Of a DNA stretch of 44,442 bases, positions 35,107 through 44,368 are shown piece after piece. Position 1 is the first letter of the stretch, and the number at the start of each line of letters is the position of its first letter. The DNA is from an uncultured Gammaproteobacteria bacterium. GTDB taxonomy: Bacteria > Pseudomonadota > Gammaproteobacteria > JAADHQ01. The position numbers and the translations under genes are program-made. Under the pieces are notes generated by a model that was given only the letters and a program-made list of their open reading frames with translations, had not been told where the DNA came from and searched no databases. Location: the NCBI GenBank assembly GCA_947258655.1, contig CAMYJD010000017.1, positions 1 through 44,442 on the forward strand, written 5' to 3'.

Positions 35107-36071
35107 CGGAGCTTCTCCACACCGGCCTCGCCGACAGCCAGCACACTACCGTCAACGCACTCCATCATCGCACTCCTGTGGTTACGCTTGCTACCGGCCC
35201 GCGCTGAAAAGCTTCTGCCACGGTCATTACTGCCTAACAAAACCCCGGCATCGCCGCTCAGCAATACACTTTTGTCTGTCAGTTCCAGGCCTGCAGACAG
35301 CGCATAATCGCTCCAGGATTCAATTTTTTCCCAGCTGTAACCCAGATCAGTCGAACTATAGATATGCCCGCGCATCCCGAACACTAGCAGGCGTTCGTTT
35401 GCTACTTGCATATGACCGAAATAGCTGCCCTGATAAGGTGTCCTTATCTTTTCCCAGCTGTCACCGTTATTGACCGACAGATAAACGGAACCTGCTTCGC
35501 CACTAACGATCAGCTCACCACCGTGCAAGCGCGTGATCGAATACAGATGAAAATCATCTTCGCCATACAGGGTCCTGCTCTGCCAGCTTTGTCCACCATC
35601 ATCGCTGACCAGCAAGGCACCATAGGCGCCGATGGCAAAGCCTTTATTGGCTGAGATAAAAATAATATCGAACAGGGGTTGTTCCGCTTCGCTGTCCTCG
35701 TGCACGAGCTGCCATTGTTGACCGCCATCGACAGACTTTAAAATCAGGCTGTCATGGCCGACGATCCAGCCGTTACGATCATCCACAAAAAAGACACTAT
35801 TCAGGGTCAGTCGTGTCGGCACGATAATCTGCTCCCATGCCTTGCCACAATCATATGAACGCAATACATGACCACGGCTGCCGACGGCGAATATTTTATT
35901 GTCGATTCGGGTAATATCCAGCAACAGCGACTTATGCGCGAGATTAGATACTTCAGAGAATGTTGGCTGCTCAGCCCCGGCCCGCTGCACGCATAAAAGA
36001 AACGCCAGGATCAATAAGCCCGATAGTCTTATTGTCCTGGCGTATTTGCTCAACAACCTGGCTTGAATCAT
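35103..36071 (-). CDS. Periplasmic YCF48-like (BNR-repeat) beta-propeller protein
   Basis: 322 residues. Signal peptide about 1-33 (ending QRAGA). The mature protein has at least five BNR/Asp-box-like units marked by CGKAWEQI, GGQQWQLV, GGQSWQSR, NGDSWEKI and LGYSWEKI, spaced about 45 residues apart, as in the photosystem II stability factor Ycf48/HCF136 fold. In this context it is likely a periplasmic partner of the exporter and barrel genes, not a photosynthesis protein. It overlaps the exporter gene by four bases and starts 33 bases after the DUF1329 gene. Confidence 0.87.
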   Translation of the reverse strand: MIQARLLSKYARTIRLSGLLILAFLLCVQRAGAEQPTFSEVSNLAHKSLLLDITRIDNKIFAVGSRGHVLRSYDCGKAWEQIIVPTRLTLNSVFFVDDRNGWIVGHDSLILKSVDGGQQWQLVHEDSEAEQPLFDIIFISANKGFAIGAYGALLVSDDGGQSWQSRTLYGEDDFHLYSITRLHGGELIVSGEAGSVYLSVNNGDSWEKIRTPYQGSYFGHMQVANERLLVFGMRGHIYSSTDLGYSWEKIESWSDYALSAGLELTDKSVLLSGDAGVLLGSNDRGRSFSARAGSKRNHRSAMMECVDGSVLAVGEAGVEKLR

Positions 36072-36104
36072 TACACGATATCCAGGCGATTGCTTACATG
36101 TATA

Positions 36105-37463
36105 TCAGCGCTTGCCGGCGCGCCTTAAAGACGATGGCGTATAATCAGATTTCTTTCTGTTAATATTGAAATCATACATCTTTTCCTTGTTATTGAGCCC
36201 CAGCACCAGATAGCGGCCCGATTGCAGGTCATAATGGACCTCCAGTGTTGTCCACAATACCGGCTGATCATAGTAATTGATCACATGGCCTTCGCTAACA
36301 CGCCAGATCTGCCCGCGGTTATCATACTTGTCCACCATCAACACCTGCCAGCTGTCTTCATCGATATAGAATACCCGCTTGCCATAAATATGCCGGTCTC
36401 CCTTTTTCAGCTCCGCTTCCACAACCCAGACGCGATGCAATTCATAGCGTGCCAGATCTGAATTAATGTGACCCGCTTTCAGGATCTCCTTGTACTCAAC
36501 ACTGTCTGCATGCAACTTATAACTGTTATACGGAACGTACATTTCCTTACGCCCCAGCAGTTTCCACTCATAACGGTCGGGAGCGCCATTGTACATATCG
36601 AAATCATCACTGGTCCTGAGACCGTCCGAAGCGGTACCTGGATTATCATAGGATACATTGGGAGCGCGACGCACACGGCGCTGACCTGGATTATAGGTCC
36701 ATGCATGACGTGGCTCCTTGACCTGGTCGATGGTTTCGTGGACCAGCAATACACCTCCGGCCAGTCGCGCCGGCGCCTTTACGCTCTGTTTGAAATACAG
36801 CAGGATATTATCGATATCTGCAAGCTGAGCGCCTTCTTTGACATACTGGAAATCAAATTCGTCTTCCAGCTTGACCAGCGTATATTTACCGCTGGACGTG
36901 ACCGCCGCCTGATTGATCCAGCGCTGCACCGCCGTACCACGGTAGCGCACGATGTGGTTCCAGATCGCTTCAAGGCCCGAAGCGGGTACAGGAAACGGAA
37001 CCCCGTTAATGGTATTGGCGATGCCATTTCCATTATTAATGAGTTCTGCGCTGGCTGCATTTTCAATCGTCGCCTGATAGATACGCTGCGGGAGTGAAGC
37101 ACTGCGCCTCGTTGGGTAGACATTCATTTTGAAGGATGGATATTTTTGCAGCATCGCAATCTGGCCCGGGCTGAGCTTGTCGCTGTACTGCTGCACGTTG
37201 TCAGCATTAATCGAGAAGCTGATCTTGTCTGATGCAAACGGATCGACATGATGACCTCCGGGCTTGTATCCCGCTGGTGCCTGCGTAATGCCCCCGCTCC
37301 ATGCCGGTATGCTGCCGTCGGCGTTACCGCCCTTGATGGCACCAACGGGCGTCAGCTCTTTACCCAGCTTCGCTACTTCTTCGGTGCTGATAGCCGCATG
37401 AGCTGTTGTCATGCTGAAATAAAAACTCACAACACCTGCCAAAACCTTTCTGTTTGCTCTCAT
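36105..37463 (-). CDS. DUF1329 family secreted protein
   Basis: 452 residues. The signal peptide ends TTAHAA (about residue 24). The mature start EEVAKLGKELTPVGAIKGGNADGSIPAWSGG is split-typical of DUF1329, and later blocks (RRVRRAPNVSYDNPGTASDG, DDFDMYNGAPDRYEWKLLG, VFYIDEDSWQVLMVDKYD) confirm the family. Its fold is thought to resemble the LolA/LolB lipoprotein-carrier barrel, which suits a lipid-handling role. It lies 12 bases after the DUF1302 gene. Substrate is unknown. Confidence 0.9.
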   Translation of the reverse strand: MRANRKVLAGVVSFYFSMTTAHAAISTEEVAKLGKELTPVGAIKGGNADGSIPAWSGGITQAPAGYKPGGHHVDPFASDKISFSINADNVQQYSDKLSPGQIAMLQKYPSFKMNVYPTRRSASLPQRIYQATIENAASAELINNGNGIANTINGVPFPVPASGLEAIWNHIVRYRGTAVQRWINQAAVTSSGKYTLVKLEDEFDFQYVKEGAQLADIDNILLYFKQSVKAPARLAGGVLLVHETIDQVKEPRHAWTYNPGQRRVRRAPNVSYDNPGTASDGLRTSDDFDMYNGAPDRYEWKLLGRKEMYVPYNSYKLHADSVEYKEILKAGHINSDLARYELHRVWVVEAELKKGDRHIYGKRVFYIDEDSWQVLMVDKYDNRGQIWRVSEGHVINYYDQPVLWTTLEVHYDLQSGRYLVLGLNNKEKMYDFNINRKKSDYTPSSLRRAGKR

Positions 37464-37475
37464 AAACTGCTCTTC

Positions 37476-39206
37476 CTAGAACGAATACTTGACGTTTAAT
37501 GCAACAAAGTCGCGATCATGGACCTGATTAAAGTTACCCCCACCAAAAAAGTTGGTATAACTCAGATCCCCGGTCCACGTGTTCAGATAACTGAATCCCA
37601 GGCCCAGCGTTATGGCCTTACGGTCTTCAACAAAATTCCCTCCGGGGCCTGGTGAGGTGCCATTGACATCATGGGCAAAGGCCAGGCGCGGTGACAGGTT
37701 GATACCGAGCCCGACAGAGTCGTAGTCCAGACGGGTTACAAAACGATAACCCCACGATGTAGCATCGGCCCACCCGCCTTGCTGCTGTGGCACACCTGAA
37801 CCGGCAGCCGCCAGGGCGCTCCCGGGTAATGGCGTACCAGGGCCTTCGTATCGAAGTATTTCCTTGGACGGTAAATCATACACATGAGTCACACCCACCT
37901 CTGCCAGTAAAACCCATTGTGTTGCATTAAAGGGATTGCCCGAACCAAAAACCTTGGTTCCGGTAACCTGCAATTGACCCACTTCATGTCTGCGATAGCC
38001 GGGTATTTCCCCTCCAGGACCAGCAGGACAACCAAGCACAGGATTGGTCGCCAATTGACTGGCAGGGGAACACAGCGAACTTAACAGTAATTCAACATCC
38101 TCGATCTGTAACGGGACATCTGTGCGATGACTGTATTCACCCTGCAAGGCGATACCGGATTCACGTAATTCGGAATTGAAGCTGATGCCATAGAGCTTGA
38201 TGTCTTCTGGATACTCTATGAAATAACGGGCATTTCCCGGCGCAGTGGGTTGTCCAGGTGTAGTTGTCGCAACCGCGCTGACCAAGGGCAAACGGCTGTG
38301 GTAATTGACAAAAAATAAACCAAATTCGGTGTCATTCAGTTCAGGGGCAAACAAGCGCAATGCCAGTCCAAACTGGCCGTTATCGTCTGCTTCTCGATCT
38401 GCAATTCTGGGAACGCAATTCACACTGAACGGACTTGCGGTTCCACATACTGCATCCGGGACAGCACCAAAACCCACGACTACATACTGGCCGCCATCAC
38501 TGGCAAAGTCATTGGTACTGAAGTAGGTACCGCGCGGATCTATCTCGGTGTGCTTGAATCTGGCCAGATACACCGCTTCCAGATTCACGTTATCAGTCAG
38601 CTCCTGTGACGCCCATAGCATCGGCACCGGTAACAGGGCCTCGCGCAGCTCGGCGCCGGGAATACGAAACTTGGCGACATTAATAGGGTTTAATACATTG
38701 ATCGAATTCTGGATAAACGTACTCTCACCCCAGCTGATCACCTGATTACCTGCGCGAATATCGAGTGGTCTGCCACCCACGTCAAAACTGCCGCGGACAT
38801 AGGCATCGAGTAGGTCGGCATCCTGGCCGATCCTGTCCTTGGCCTGCTCTGACAATTCGGCTTTGTCGTTATTGTGAAAATCGTGAAAATAGGTGGCGCG
38901 GATAAACGCGCCGAAATTGTTATATTCCAGATCGAGGTCATGTGTGACCTTCAGGACATTGGAAATGAGCCCCTTGTCATAATTGACATTACCGTCATCT
39001 GTGTTGACCGAATAGGCCGTCCCACCTAGAGGATTGCTCCGACCAATCAAGGCCGGATTACGTGATGCTACACGGCGCGCGACCCCCCAGGAGATCGTCG
39101 TATCGAAGTTTCCTGTCAGGCCATTGTTTTCGAATTCAAAGGCACTGGATGGTGTGGAATAGGCAAACAGCGTGATGAGCAATGAGTGAAAGACCGCTTT
39201 ATTCAT
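37476..39206 (-). CDS. DUF1302 family outer-membrane protein
   Basis: 576 residues from ATG 39206, chosen because CAGGGA lies five bases ahead and a signal peptide follows (MNKAVFHSLLITLFAYSTPSSA); the frame is open 31 codons further up. Family blocks are LTGNFDTTISWGVARRV, ADLLDAYVRGSFDVGGRPLD with IRAGNQVISWGESTF, and NVLNPINVAKFRIPG. The C-terminus VALNVKYSF ends in Phe, as outer-membrane barrels do. It is first in the four-gene operon and divergent from the PAS kinase with 148 bases between. A probable outer-membrane channel of a lipid- or hydrocarbon-handling system. Confidence 0.9.
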   Translation of the reverse strand: MNKAVFHSLLITLFAYSTPSSAFEFENNGLTGNFDTTISWGVARRVASRNPALIGRSNPLGGTAYSVNTDDGNVNYDKGLISNVLKVTHDLDLEYNNFGAFIRATYFHDFHNNDKAELSEQAKDRIGQDADLLDAYVRGSFDVGGRPLDIRAGNQVISWGESTFIQNSINVLNPINVAKFRIPGAELREALLPVPMLWASQELTDNVNLEAVYLARFKHTEIDPRGTYFSTNDFASDGGQYVVVGFGAVPDAVCGTASPFSVNCVPRIADREADDNGQFGLALRLFAPELNDTEFGLFFVNYHSRLPLVSAVATTTPGQPTAPGNARYFIEYPEDIKLYGISFNSELRESGIALQGEYSHRTDVPLQIEDVELLLSSLCSPASQLATNPVLGCPAGPGGEIPGYRRHEVGQLQVTGTKVFGSGNPFNATQWVLLAEVGVTHVYDLPSKEILRYEGPGTPLPGSALAAAGSGVPQQQGGWADATSWGYRFVTRLDYDSVGLGINLSPRLAFAHDVNGTSPGPGGNFVEDRKAITLGLGFSYLNTWTGDLSYTNFFGGGNFNQVHDRDFVALNVKYSF

Positions 39207-39354
39207 TTTTCCCTGCTTATTATAATAGAATATAATGGTGACTAAAGTTTTATCTTCAATTTCAGATATATAATATGAAGATAGATTCAAACTCAACAAG
39301 AAGAAAAAATCAAGTTAGTATATTATCAAATGCTATACAGCAATTTGGGCCATA

Positions 39355-42300
39355 GTGACAATTTCAGACAATCAACAGCAAACCATTGAAGCAATTGCCA
39401 ATACAGGCATGTTTATGGGCACTATTGCAGCGTACTTGCCGCTGGCCGTCATAGCATGGGACCAGGATCAGCGCACCCTGTACTGGAACAGGGCCAGTGA
39501 AGATCTGTTTGGTTTTACCCAGGAGCAGGCCAGTGGTCAGGTGTTGCATGATTTACTCGATTGCGGCAACGCCCTCGAAATACCGGCACAGGCACCTGGC
39601 ACCGACACTCCTTATATAGCAACAATTTCCTGCAAGCATGCATCGGGGACGGTTATGCAGACATGCTGGAGAGTGGTACCGGCGTCAAAGGCATGCCCAG
39701 CAGGTGTGTCGCATATTGCAATTATTGAAAATGTCAGCAAGCAACTACAACAGGAGTATGAGCGCAAACTCGCCATCCAGTCTTTCAATGCACTCACCGA
39801 ACATCTTAGTGATTTTATCTATATCCATGACCTGCACGGCAACTTTACCAGCATTAATGAAAGTATCGCTTCAGCTCTCGGCTATACACAGGATGAATGT
39901 CTGCAACTGAACATCAGGGACATCGTCGCCCCGTCTTTTCATGACGCTATAAGTCAAAAGATGCAGGAGAAAATATCAGGTCAGTCCAGTAGCAGTCACT
40001 ATGACATTAAGGTCAGGAAGAAAAATGGCGAAGAAATCTGGATAGAAATATCCAATCGTCTGATTTATGTTGATGGCAAACCGGTAGCCGTACAGGGAAT
40101 TGCACGCAATATCGACGAACGCAAAACCTATGAGCATCAGGTTCAGCGTAGCGAACAGAAATTCCGCGGTCTGTTCGAGACGATCGATGATATCTATTAC
40201 CTGCTCGACCATAATGGCGCCATTGACCTGATCAGCCCTTCTGTCTACACCCATCTGGGTTACAGGATTGAAGAGCTGCAGAATATGCAATTTGAAGATC
40301 TCTATGCCATGCCGGAGTCAAGAAATGAAGAACTGGCAACATTACTGGAACATGGCCGGATCAATGATTACGAGATAAACCTGCGGCATAAAAACAATAC
40401 CATCGTTCCATTCTCGGTCTCGGCACGGGTCAAATATGGTGAAAATGGATCAGCCCAGGGAATTGAAGGTATTGCCCGCAACATAAGCCAGCGCAAGGAG
40501 CATGAAAAAATCCTGATGACCAAGGAGCAACGCTTTCAGCGTATCTTCGAATCCATCCAGGACTTTTATTTTCGTGCCGAAAACACCATCGTCAAGTTTG
40601 TCAGCCCTTCATGCAAGGGGCTGTTGGGTTACACTCCAGAGGAAATGATAGGCCATCATACCGAGGAGTTTTATTGTAACCCCGCGGACCGCAACGTTTT
40701 ACTGGAACAATTCCGCAGACAAGGATATTTGACGGACTATGAAATCGACTATCGACATAAAGACGGCACCCCCATTACATGCTCGCTCAATCTCAATACT
40801 GTCAAGGATGAAAACGGAGAAATCGTCGCCATAGAGGGGACATTACGTGATATCACGATGCGTAAGGAAGCAGAACAGGCATTGCGCTCCAGCGAACAGC
40901 GCTTTCGCCGTATCTTCGAGTCTTTCCAGGACCTCTATTATGAAGCTGACATGCATGGAATCGTTACGATCCTGAGCCCCTCGGTTGAAACATTGTACGG
41001 TTACAGACCATCGGAATTGCTTGGCAGACCTGCCACTGTCGTCTATGCAGATCCGAAACAACGCGAAGGACTAGTAAATACACTGGCAGAAAAAGGCTAC
41101 GTTAATGATTATGAGCTGATGCTGGTTAACAAGAAAGGCGAATTAAAACCCACATCCTGCAGTACGCGGCTGGTGTTTAACGAACACGGGAAACCAGTAG
41201 CTGTCCAGGGTGTATTGCGTGACATCACTGAACGAAAAAAATCTGATGCCGCCCTACGCGAGAGTGAAGCACGCTTCCGCTCTATTTTCAATTCCATCCC
41301 GGATGCATTCCTGGAAGTCAATCAATTTAACACCATTGTAAATGCGAGTCCGTCCGTCACACAATTCAACTACCATCCCGACAGACTGATCGGTTCGGAT
41401 ATATCGGTCCTGTTCCGGGACAGAAAGGACTGGGATATTATCAGCCGCTGGCATAATCACCATAACGAGACGCAGCACTATGAAAGCATGCTGCAAATAC
41501 TGGACGGACAGTCTATACCCGTCTCAATAACAGCCTACAAAATCAGTAACGACAAGGAAACCGACGGCAACCTCATCTTTATCATACGTGACATCAGCGA
41601 CAGCAAACACTACGAACAGGAACTGGAACTTGCCCGCGACCAGGCCCTCGAAGCAAGTCGCGCCAAGAGTTCCTTTCTTGCCAACATGAGCCATGAACTG
41701 CGTACGCCATTGAACGCGATCATAGGCTATAGCGAAATGCTGGCAGAAGATGCTGACTACGAAGGCAAACTGGAAATGGCCGCAGACCTGAAAAAAATCC
41801 ATGCATCAGGCATTCACCTGCTCTCTGTTATCAGCGATATCCTTGATCTGTCCAAGATCGAGGCCGGTAAGGTCGAGCTGAATATGGAAAAATTCGCACT
41901 GACGGATTTTGTCAATGACATCATCGTTACCATCGCACCATTGGCCCGCATGAACAACAATGCATTGACGCATCAGTGCGACCTGAACGGCAAGGACATT
42001 ATCGCCGACCCGGTACGCCTGAAACAGGCCTTACTGAACCTGCTCAGTAATGCCTGTAAATTTACCAAGGACGGCACGATCCACCTCGACGTATATTCTC
42101 AGACCGACAGTAAAGGAGAATGGCTCTACTTCAGAATCAAGGATAGCGGCATAGGAATTACGCCAGCGCAGATGCAGAAACTGTTCAACGAATTCACCCA
42201 GGCTGACTCGACAACCACGCGTAAGTATGGCGGTACAGGTCTTGGACTGGTCATCAGCAAACGTTTTTGCCAACTGATGGGGGGAGAGATTCAGGCACAA

Positions 42301-42363
42301 AGCACCTACGGGGAAGGATCCACGTTTACGATTAAATTACCGTTGAGCGAATCAGGCAGTTAG
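39355..42363 (+). CDS. Soluble multi-PAS sensor histidine kinase
   Basis: 1002 residues from GTG 39355 (weak ribosome site; ATG at 39409 is an alternative). No membrane helix is seen, so it senses an internal cue. Six PAS-type domains in tandem occupy about 20-125, 140-260, 265-380, 390-505, 510-630 and 635-755, each ending in a PAC-like RDI.ERK signature. They are followed by HisKA with the phosphorylated His780 in SHELRTPLNAIIGYSEM, and a HATPase domain with the N box (NLLSNACKFT), G1 box (KDSGIGI) and G2 (YGGTGLGLVIS). There is no receiver domain and no response regulator gene next to it. It may control the divergent DUF1302 operon, but this is inference. Confidence 0.93.
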   Translation: MTISDNQQQTIEAIANTGMFMGTIAAYLPLAVIAWDQDQRTLYWNRASEDLFGFTQEQASGQVLHDLLDCGNALEIPAQAPGTDTPYIATISCKHASGTVMQTCWRVVPASKACPAGVSHIAIIENVSKQLQQEYERKLAIQSFNALTEHLSDFIYIHDLHGNFTSINESIASALGYTQDECLQLNIRDIVAPSFHDAISQKMQEKISGQSSSSHYDIKVRKKNGEEIWIEISNRLIYVDGKPVAVQGIARNIDERKTYEHQVQRSEQKFRGLFETIDDIYYLLDHNGAIDLISPSVYTHLGYRIEELQNMQFEDLYAMPESRNEELATLLEHGRINDYEINLRHKNNTIVPFSVSARVKYGENGSAQGIEGIARNISQRKEHEKILMTKEQRFQRIFESIQDFYFRAENTIVKFVSPSCKGLLGYTPEEMIGHHTEEFYCNPADRNVLLEQFRRQGYLTDYEIDYRHKDGTPITCSLNLNTVKDENGEIVAIEGTLRDITMRKEAEQALRSSEQRFRRIFESFQDLYYEADMHGIVTILSPSVETLYGYRPSELLGRPATVVYADPKQREGLVNTLAEKGYVNDYELMLVNKKGELKPTSCSTRLVFNEHGKPVAVQGVLRDITERKKSDAALRESEARFRSIFNSIPDAFLEVNQFNTIVNASPSVTQFNYHPDRLIGSDISVLFRDRKDWDIISRWHNHHNETQHYESMLQILDGQSIPVSITAYKISNDKETDGNLIFIIRDISDSKHYEQELELARDQALEASRAKSSFLANMSHELRTPLNAIIGYSEMLAEDADYEGKLEMAADLKKIHASGIHLLSVISDILDLSKIEAGKVELNMEKFALTDFVNDIIVTIAPLARMNNNALTHQCDLNGKDIIADPVRLKQALLNLLSNACKFTKDGTIHLDVYSQTDSKGEWLYFRIKDSGIGITPAQMQKLFNEFTQADSTTTRKYGGTGLGLVISKRFCQLMGGEIQAQSTYGEGSTFTIKLPLSESGS

Positions 42364-42722
42364 TGGTAATTTGTAGCAGTCACGACCTGATCAGATAAAG
42401 CGACCAACCACGGAGGCACGAAGACACGAAATAAATGGTCGACCGTTACCACGGCTCCAGAGACTTTCATGAATTACCGCAGGTCGTGCAGCAACACTAT
42501 ATCAATGATAAAGACTTTCCGTATTGACTTGCCAGATAACTGTAGCAGTTCACGTCAAATCTGACACATTACAAAACAGATTTACACTTGATTTGATATT
42601 TTTGTATGAGGATAGAAACAGTCGTCACAAACCCTGGAGCAGTCATTCAGTCTTTTTAGCCATTGGGCAGAAATCGGCCAAAAGCGGCCGTTCGAGCCTG
42701 GCGGAATTCTGTAAAAGCAGAC
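42364..42722. other. Gene-free region between the kinase gene and the cassette-like segment
   Basis: No credible gene is found. It contains ACCACGGAGGCACGAAGACA (42409-42428), a phrase often met in bacterial intergenic repeats, and a GGCC-AAAAGC-GGCC hairpin with a flanking GTTC (about 42673-42692) of a type that also recurs in intergenic regions. Two GTAGCAG-t-TCACG-like units occur at about 42374 and 42541. This looks like a graveyard of small repeats bordering the array. Confidence 0.5.
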
Positions 42723-42794
42723 ACTCAACGTTTAAGCTGTGCGGCGCTAACGAAGCGCAGCGTAGTTTGCGTCCGAACGAGCGTCTTGTTAGGC
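42723..42794 (-). other. Candidate integron attC recombination site
   Basis: Read on the minus strand, a 72-base site starts GCCTAAC (42794-42788, R'' consensus RYYYAAC) and ends GTTGAGT (42729-42723, R' consensus GTTRRRY). Between them GCTcgttCGGaCGC and GCGCCGcacAGC can pair with unpaired bases, around a central CGCTGCGC turn. The TAA stop of the neighbouring gene lies within GCCTAAC, which is typical for cassettes. I judge it by pattern only. Confidence 0.7.
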
Positions 42795-43940
42795 TGGTTT
42801 AAATTCAAGCTTCAATCTCTCAATAATGATCTGATTAGTTTGCTCGACGTCTTTTAGCTTTTCATATATTTCAAATTTTCTATTCCCTCTATCACTCAAA
42901 ATACGGCTACTAACGCTACCTATTACTCCAAGCCACCAAGTATTTGTTATTGCTGCAATTCCACCACCGACTAGGTAGCTTAAATATGTTTTACCTGACC
43001 TATCTCCAGCGCTTTTTGCTTTTTCATATAATGTAAGACTTTCATTCTTGTAAGATGTAAATGCAATGAAGGCAAGTGCAAACAACGGAGGCGTGTAATC
43101 CATTGCAAGCTCAGAAGCATCTACTGCGTCATCAAGTGCATCAACAAGTTCTACGTTACTTATTGATCCATTCGTTATGTTTTCACTAATACCACTCATA
43201 ACAAGGTGGCTGTAGACTTCATCGGTTGTGACAACATCAATACTCGGATATTTTTCAAGCGCATCTTGCACATAAGAAACCGAGTCTGTTGCTTTGGCCT
43301 GGAGAACTGATGCAATTTCGCCGTTTGCGCCTTCAATTGCTATATCCCATCCTGGCTGAACTGAGGATTCAGCAAGAATTGCAGTATAGCCATCGGGTAG
43401 GTTCCCATTATTTAGGTATTCAACATATTTTTGTTCAAATAATTTCCCCTTAACTCCCGCGATGAAACCTGCCAAGGAGTCGCCATCTAGTTCACGAACT
43501 TTATCTTCAAATGATATTGAATCAGAAAGGTTTGGATATGCGGCTTCGTATGCATTTATTATTTCCTCAGGGATAATTCCGGCTGAAAGCAAGCCAACTA
43601 GTGTTTCCCCTCCAATTACGATTGAGTCAACGGTAGTACTTTGACGATTAAGTTCTCGATAATACCCGCCTTGATTTTCTATACGATTTTCTAGGTTCTT
43701 TAGATCACTTTCTGAGTACTTAATGTCTCGATAAATATTTGAAGCTGTATCAGATGCTGAATCATAGGTGCTAGATACGTATTCTCTACCAGTTTTTAGT
43801 GCTTCTTTTCCTTGCTCATGAAGTTCGTCCTTATTTTCATCCCAGTACTCTTTGGCTGTTTTACCTGCATCGGATGCATGACCAACCGCTTTCTCAGCCA
43901 GCCTAACTCCTTCCGAGAATATCTCTTTGAGTTTCTTCAT
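42789..43940 (-). CDS. Cassette-encoded membrane protein with predicted PD-(D/E)xK-like nuclease core
   Basis: 383 residues, family not recognised. The N-terminal 100 residues are helical and charged (amphipathic repeats such as GKTAKEYWDENKDELHEQGK). The middle has KGKLFEQKYVEYL (Glu169), then PGWDIAIEG (Asp199), then VLQAKA (Gln214, Lys216). This Glu ... Asp-x14-Gln-x-Lys order with hydrophobic flanks is what a restriction-endonuclease-like core looks like. Two hydrophobic segments follow (about 283-297 and 319-341), then a charged tail. Low GC and cassette position imply transfer. A defence or toxin role is inferred, not shown. The start lies nine bases after the attC-like junction; the TAA stop is inside the next attC. 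Confidence 0.7.
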   Translation of the reverse strand: MKKLKEIFSEGVRLAEKAVGHASDAGKTAKEYWDENKDELHEQGKEALKTGREYVSSTYDSASDTASNIYRDIKYSESDLKNLENRIENQGGYYRELNRQSTTVDSIVIGGETLVGLLSAGIIPEEIINAYEAAYPNLSDSISFEDKVRELDGDSLAGFIAGVKGKLFEQKYVEYLNNGNLPDGYTAILAESSVQPGWDIAIEGANGEIASVLQAKATDSVSYVQDALEKYPSIDVVTTDEVYSHLVMSGISENITNGSISNVELVDALDDAVDASELAMDYTPPLFALAFIAFTSYKNESLTLYEKAKSAGDRSGKTYLSYLVGGGIAAITNTWWLGVIGSVSSRILSDRGNRKFEIYEKLKDVEQTNQIIIERLKLEFKPA

Positions 43941-43947
43941 ATCTAAA

Positions 43948-43999
43948 GCCTAACAGTATGATAACTGAGACCCCGGGGTCTCGTTATCATGTTTTAGGG
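43948..43999 (-). other. Short attC-like palindromic element, copy 1
   Basis: The core is ATGATAACTGAGACCCC (43958-43974) paired with GGGGTCTCGTTATCAT (43975-43990). The stem is exact except for one extra T, resembling the extrahelical base of attC hairpins. The outer ends, CCTAAC on the left and GTTTTAGG on the right, also pair after a short mismatch. On the minus strand it ends GTTAGGC (R' consensus), followed directly by the 383-residue gene. Confidence 0.7.
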
Positions 44000-44010
44000 T
44001 TAACTTAATA

Positions 44011-44358
44011 TTATTCATCTATTGGTGACCAATCAGTAACAGCAACAAATTGTTCTTGGTTTTCACCTTTTTCAAATACGCTTCCAATTGGTGAATCAAT
44101 AAAGGGTATAATACTAGGATCATAATTAGCTATTGTATTTACTGCATAGATACCATGATTGTCTGCATTATTTATATATTCATTATCTTCAAACCCAGAC
44201 ATAAAACGCCACCCACTATCTTCTTCTCTATCAGGATTCTCTCTATACATAAACCGAATGGGATAACCATCAACTACAATTTTATCAGTAGCAAAGCATG
44301 CACTATGATCTTGTACTAGAGGCTTAATTTCTTCCCTTGAAAGTTTAAACTTCTTCAT
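44011..44358 (-). CDS. DUF2185 (Imm33-like) protein, cassette-encoded
   Basis: 115 residues, soluble and acidic. Matches the DUF2185 pattern: CFATDKIVVDGYPIRFMYRE, then DSGWRFMSGFEDNEY, DNHGIYAVNTIANYDPSI and PFIDSPIGSVFEK. DUF2185 belongs to a set of domains predicted as immunity proteins against polymorphic toxins (Imm33-like) and is often found alone. Here it lies inside the cassette-like array, upstream of the predicted nuclease gene, both flanked by near-identical palindromes. A direct toxin-immunity pairing is possible but unproven. The start lies 10 bases after the GTTAGGG junction. Confidence 0.85.
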   Translation of the reverse strand: MKKFKLSREEIKPLVQDHSACFATDKIVVDGYPIRFMYRENPDREEDSGWRFMSGFEDNEYINNADNHGIYAVNTIANYDPSIIPFIDSPIGSVFEKGENQEQFVAVTDWSPIDE

Positions 44359-44368
44359 TCTTCAATAA

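Noticed and set aside
35072-35473. 133-codon plus-strand frame opposite the YCF48-like gene
   Set aside because: Antisense to a gene with clear BNR-type repeats and operon context.
42524-42857. Plus-strand frames across the first attC site
   Set aside because: They read through the attC hairpin and the end of the minus-strand gene, and look random.
43948-43999. Plain Rho-independent terminator for the DUF2185 gene
   Set aside because: The palindrome is GC-rich at its centre but has no loop and no T-run, and a near-identical copy precedes the gene as well; attC-like junction features explain it better.
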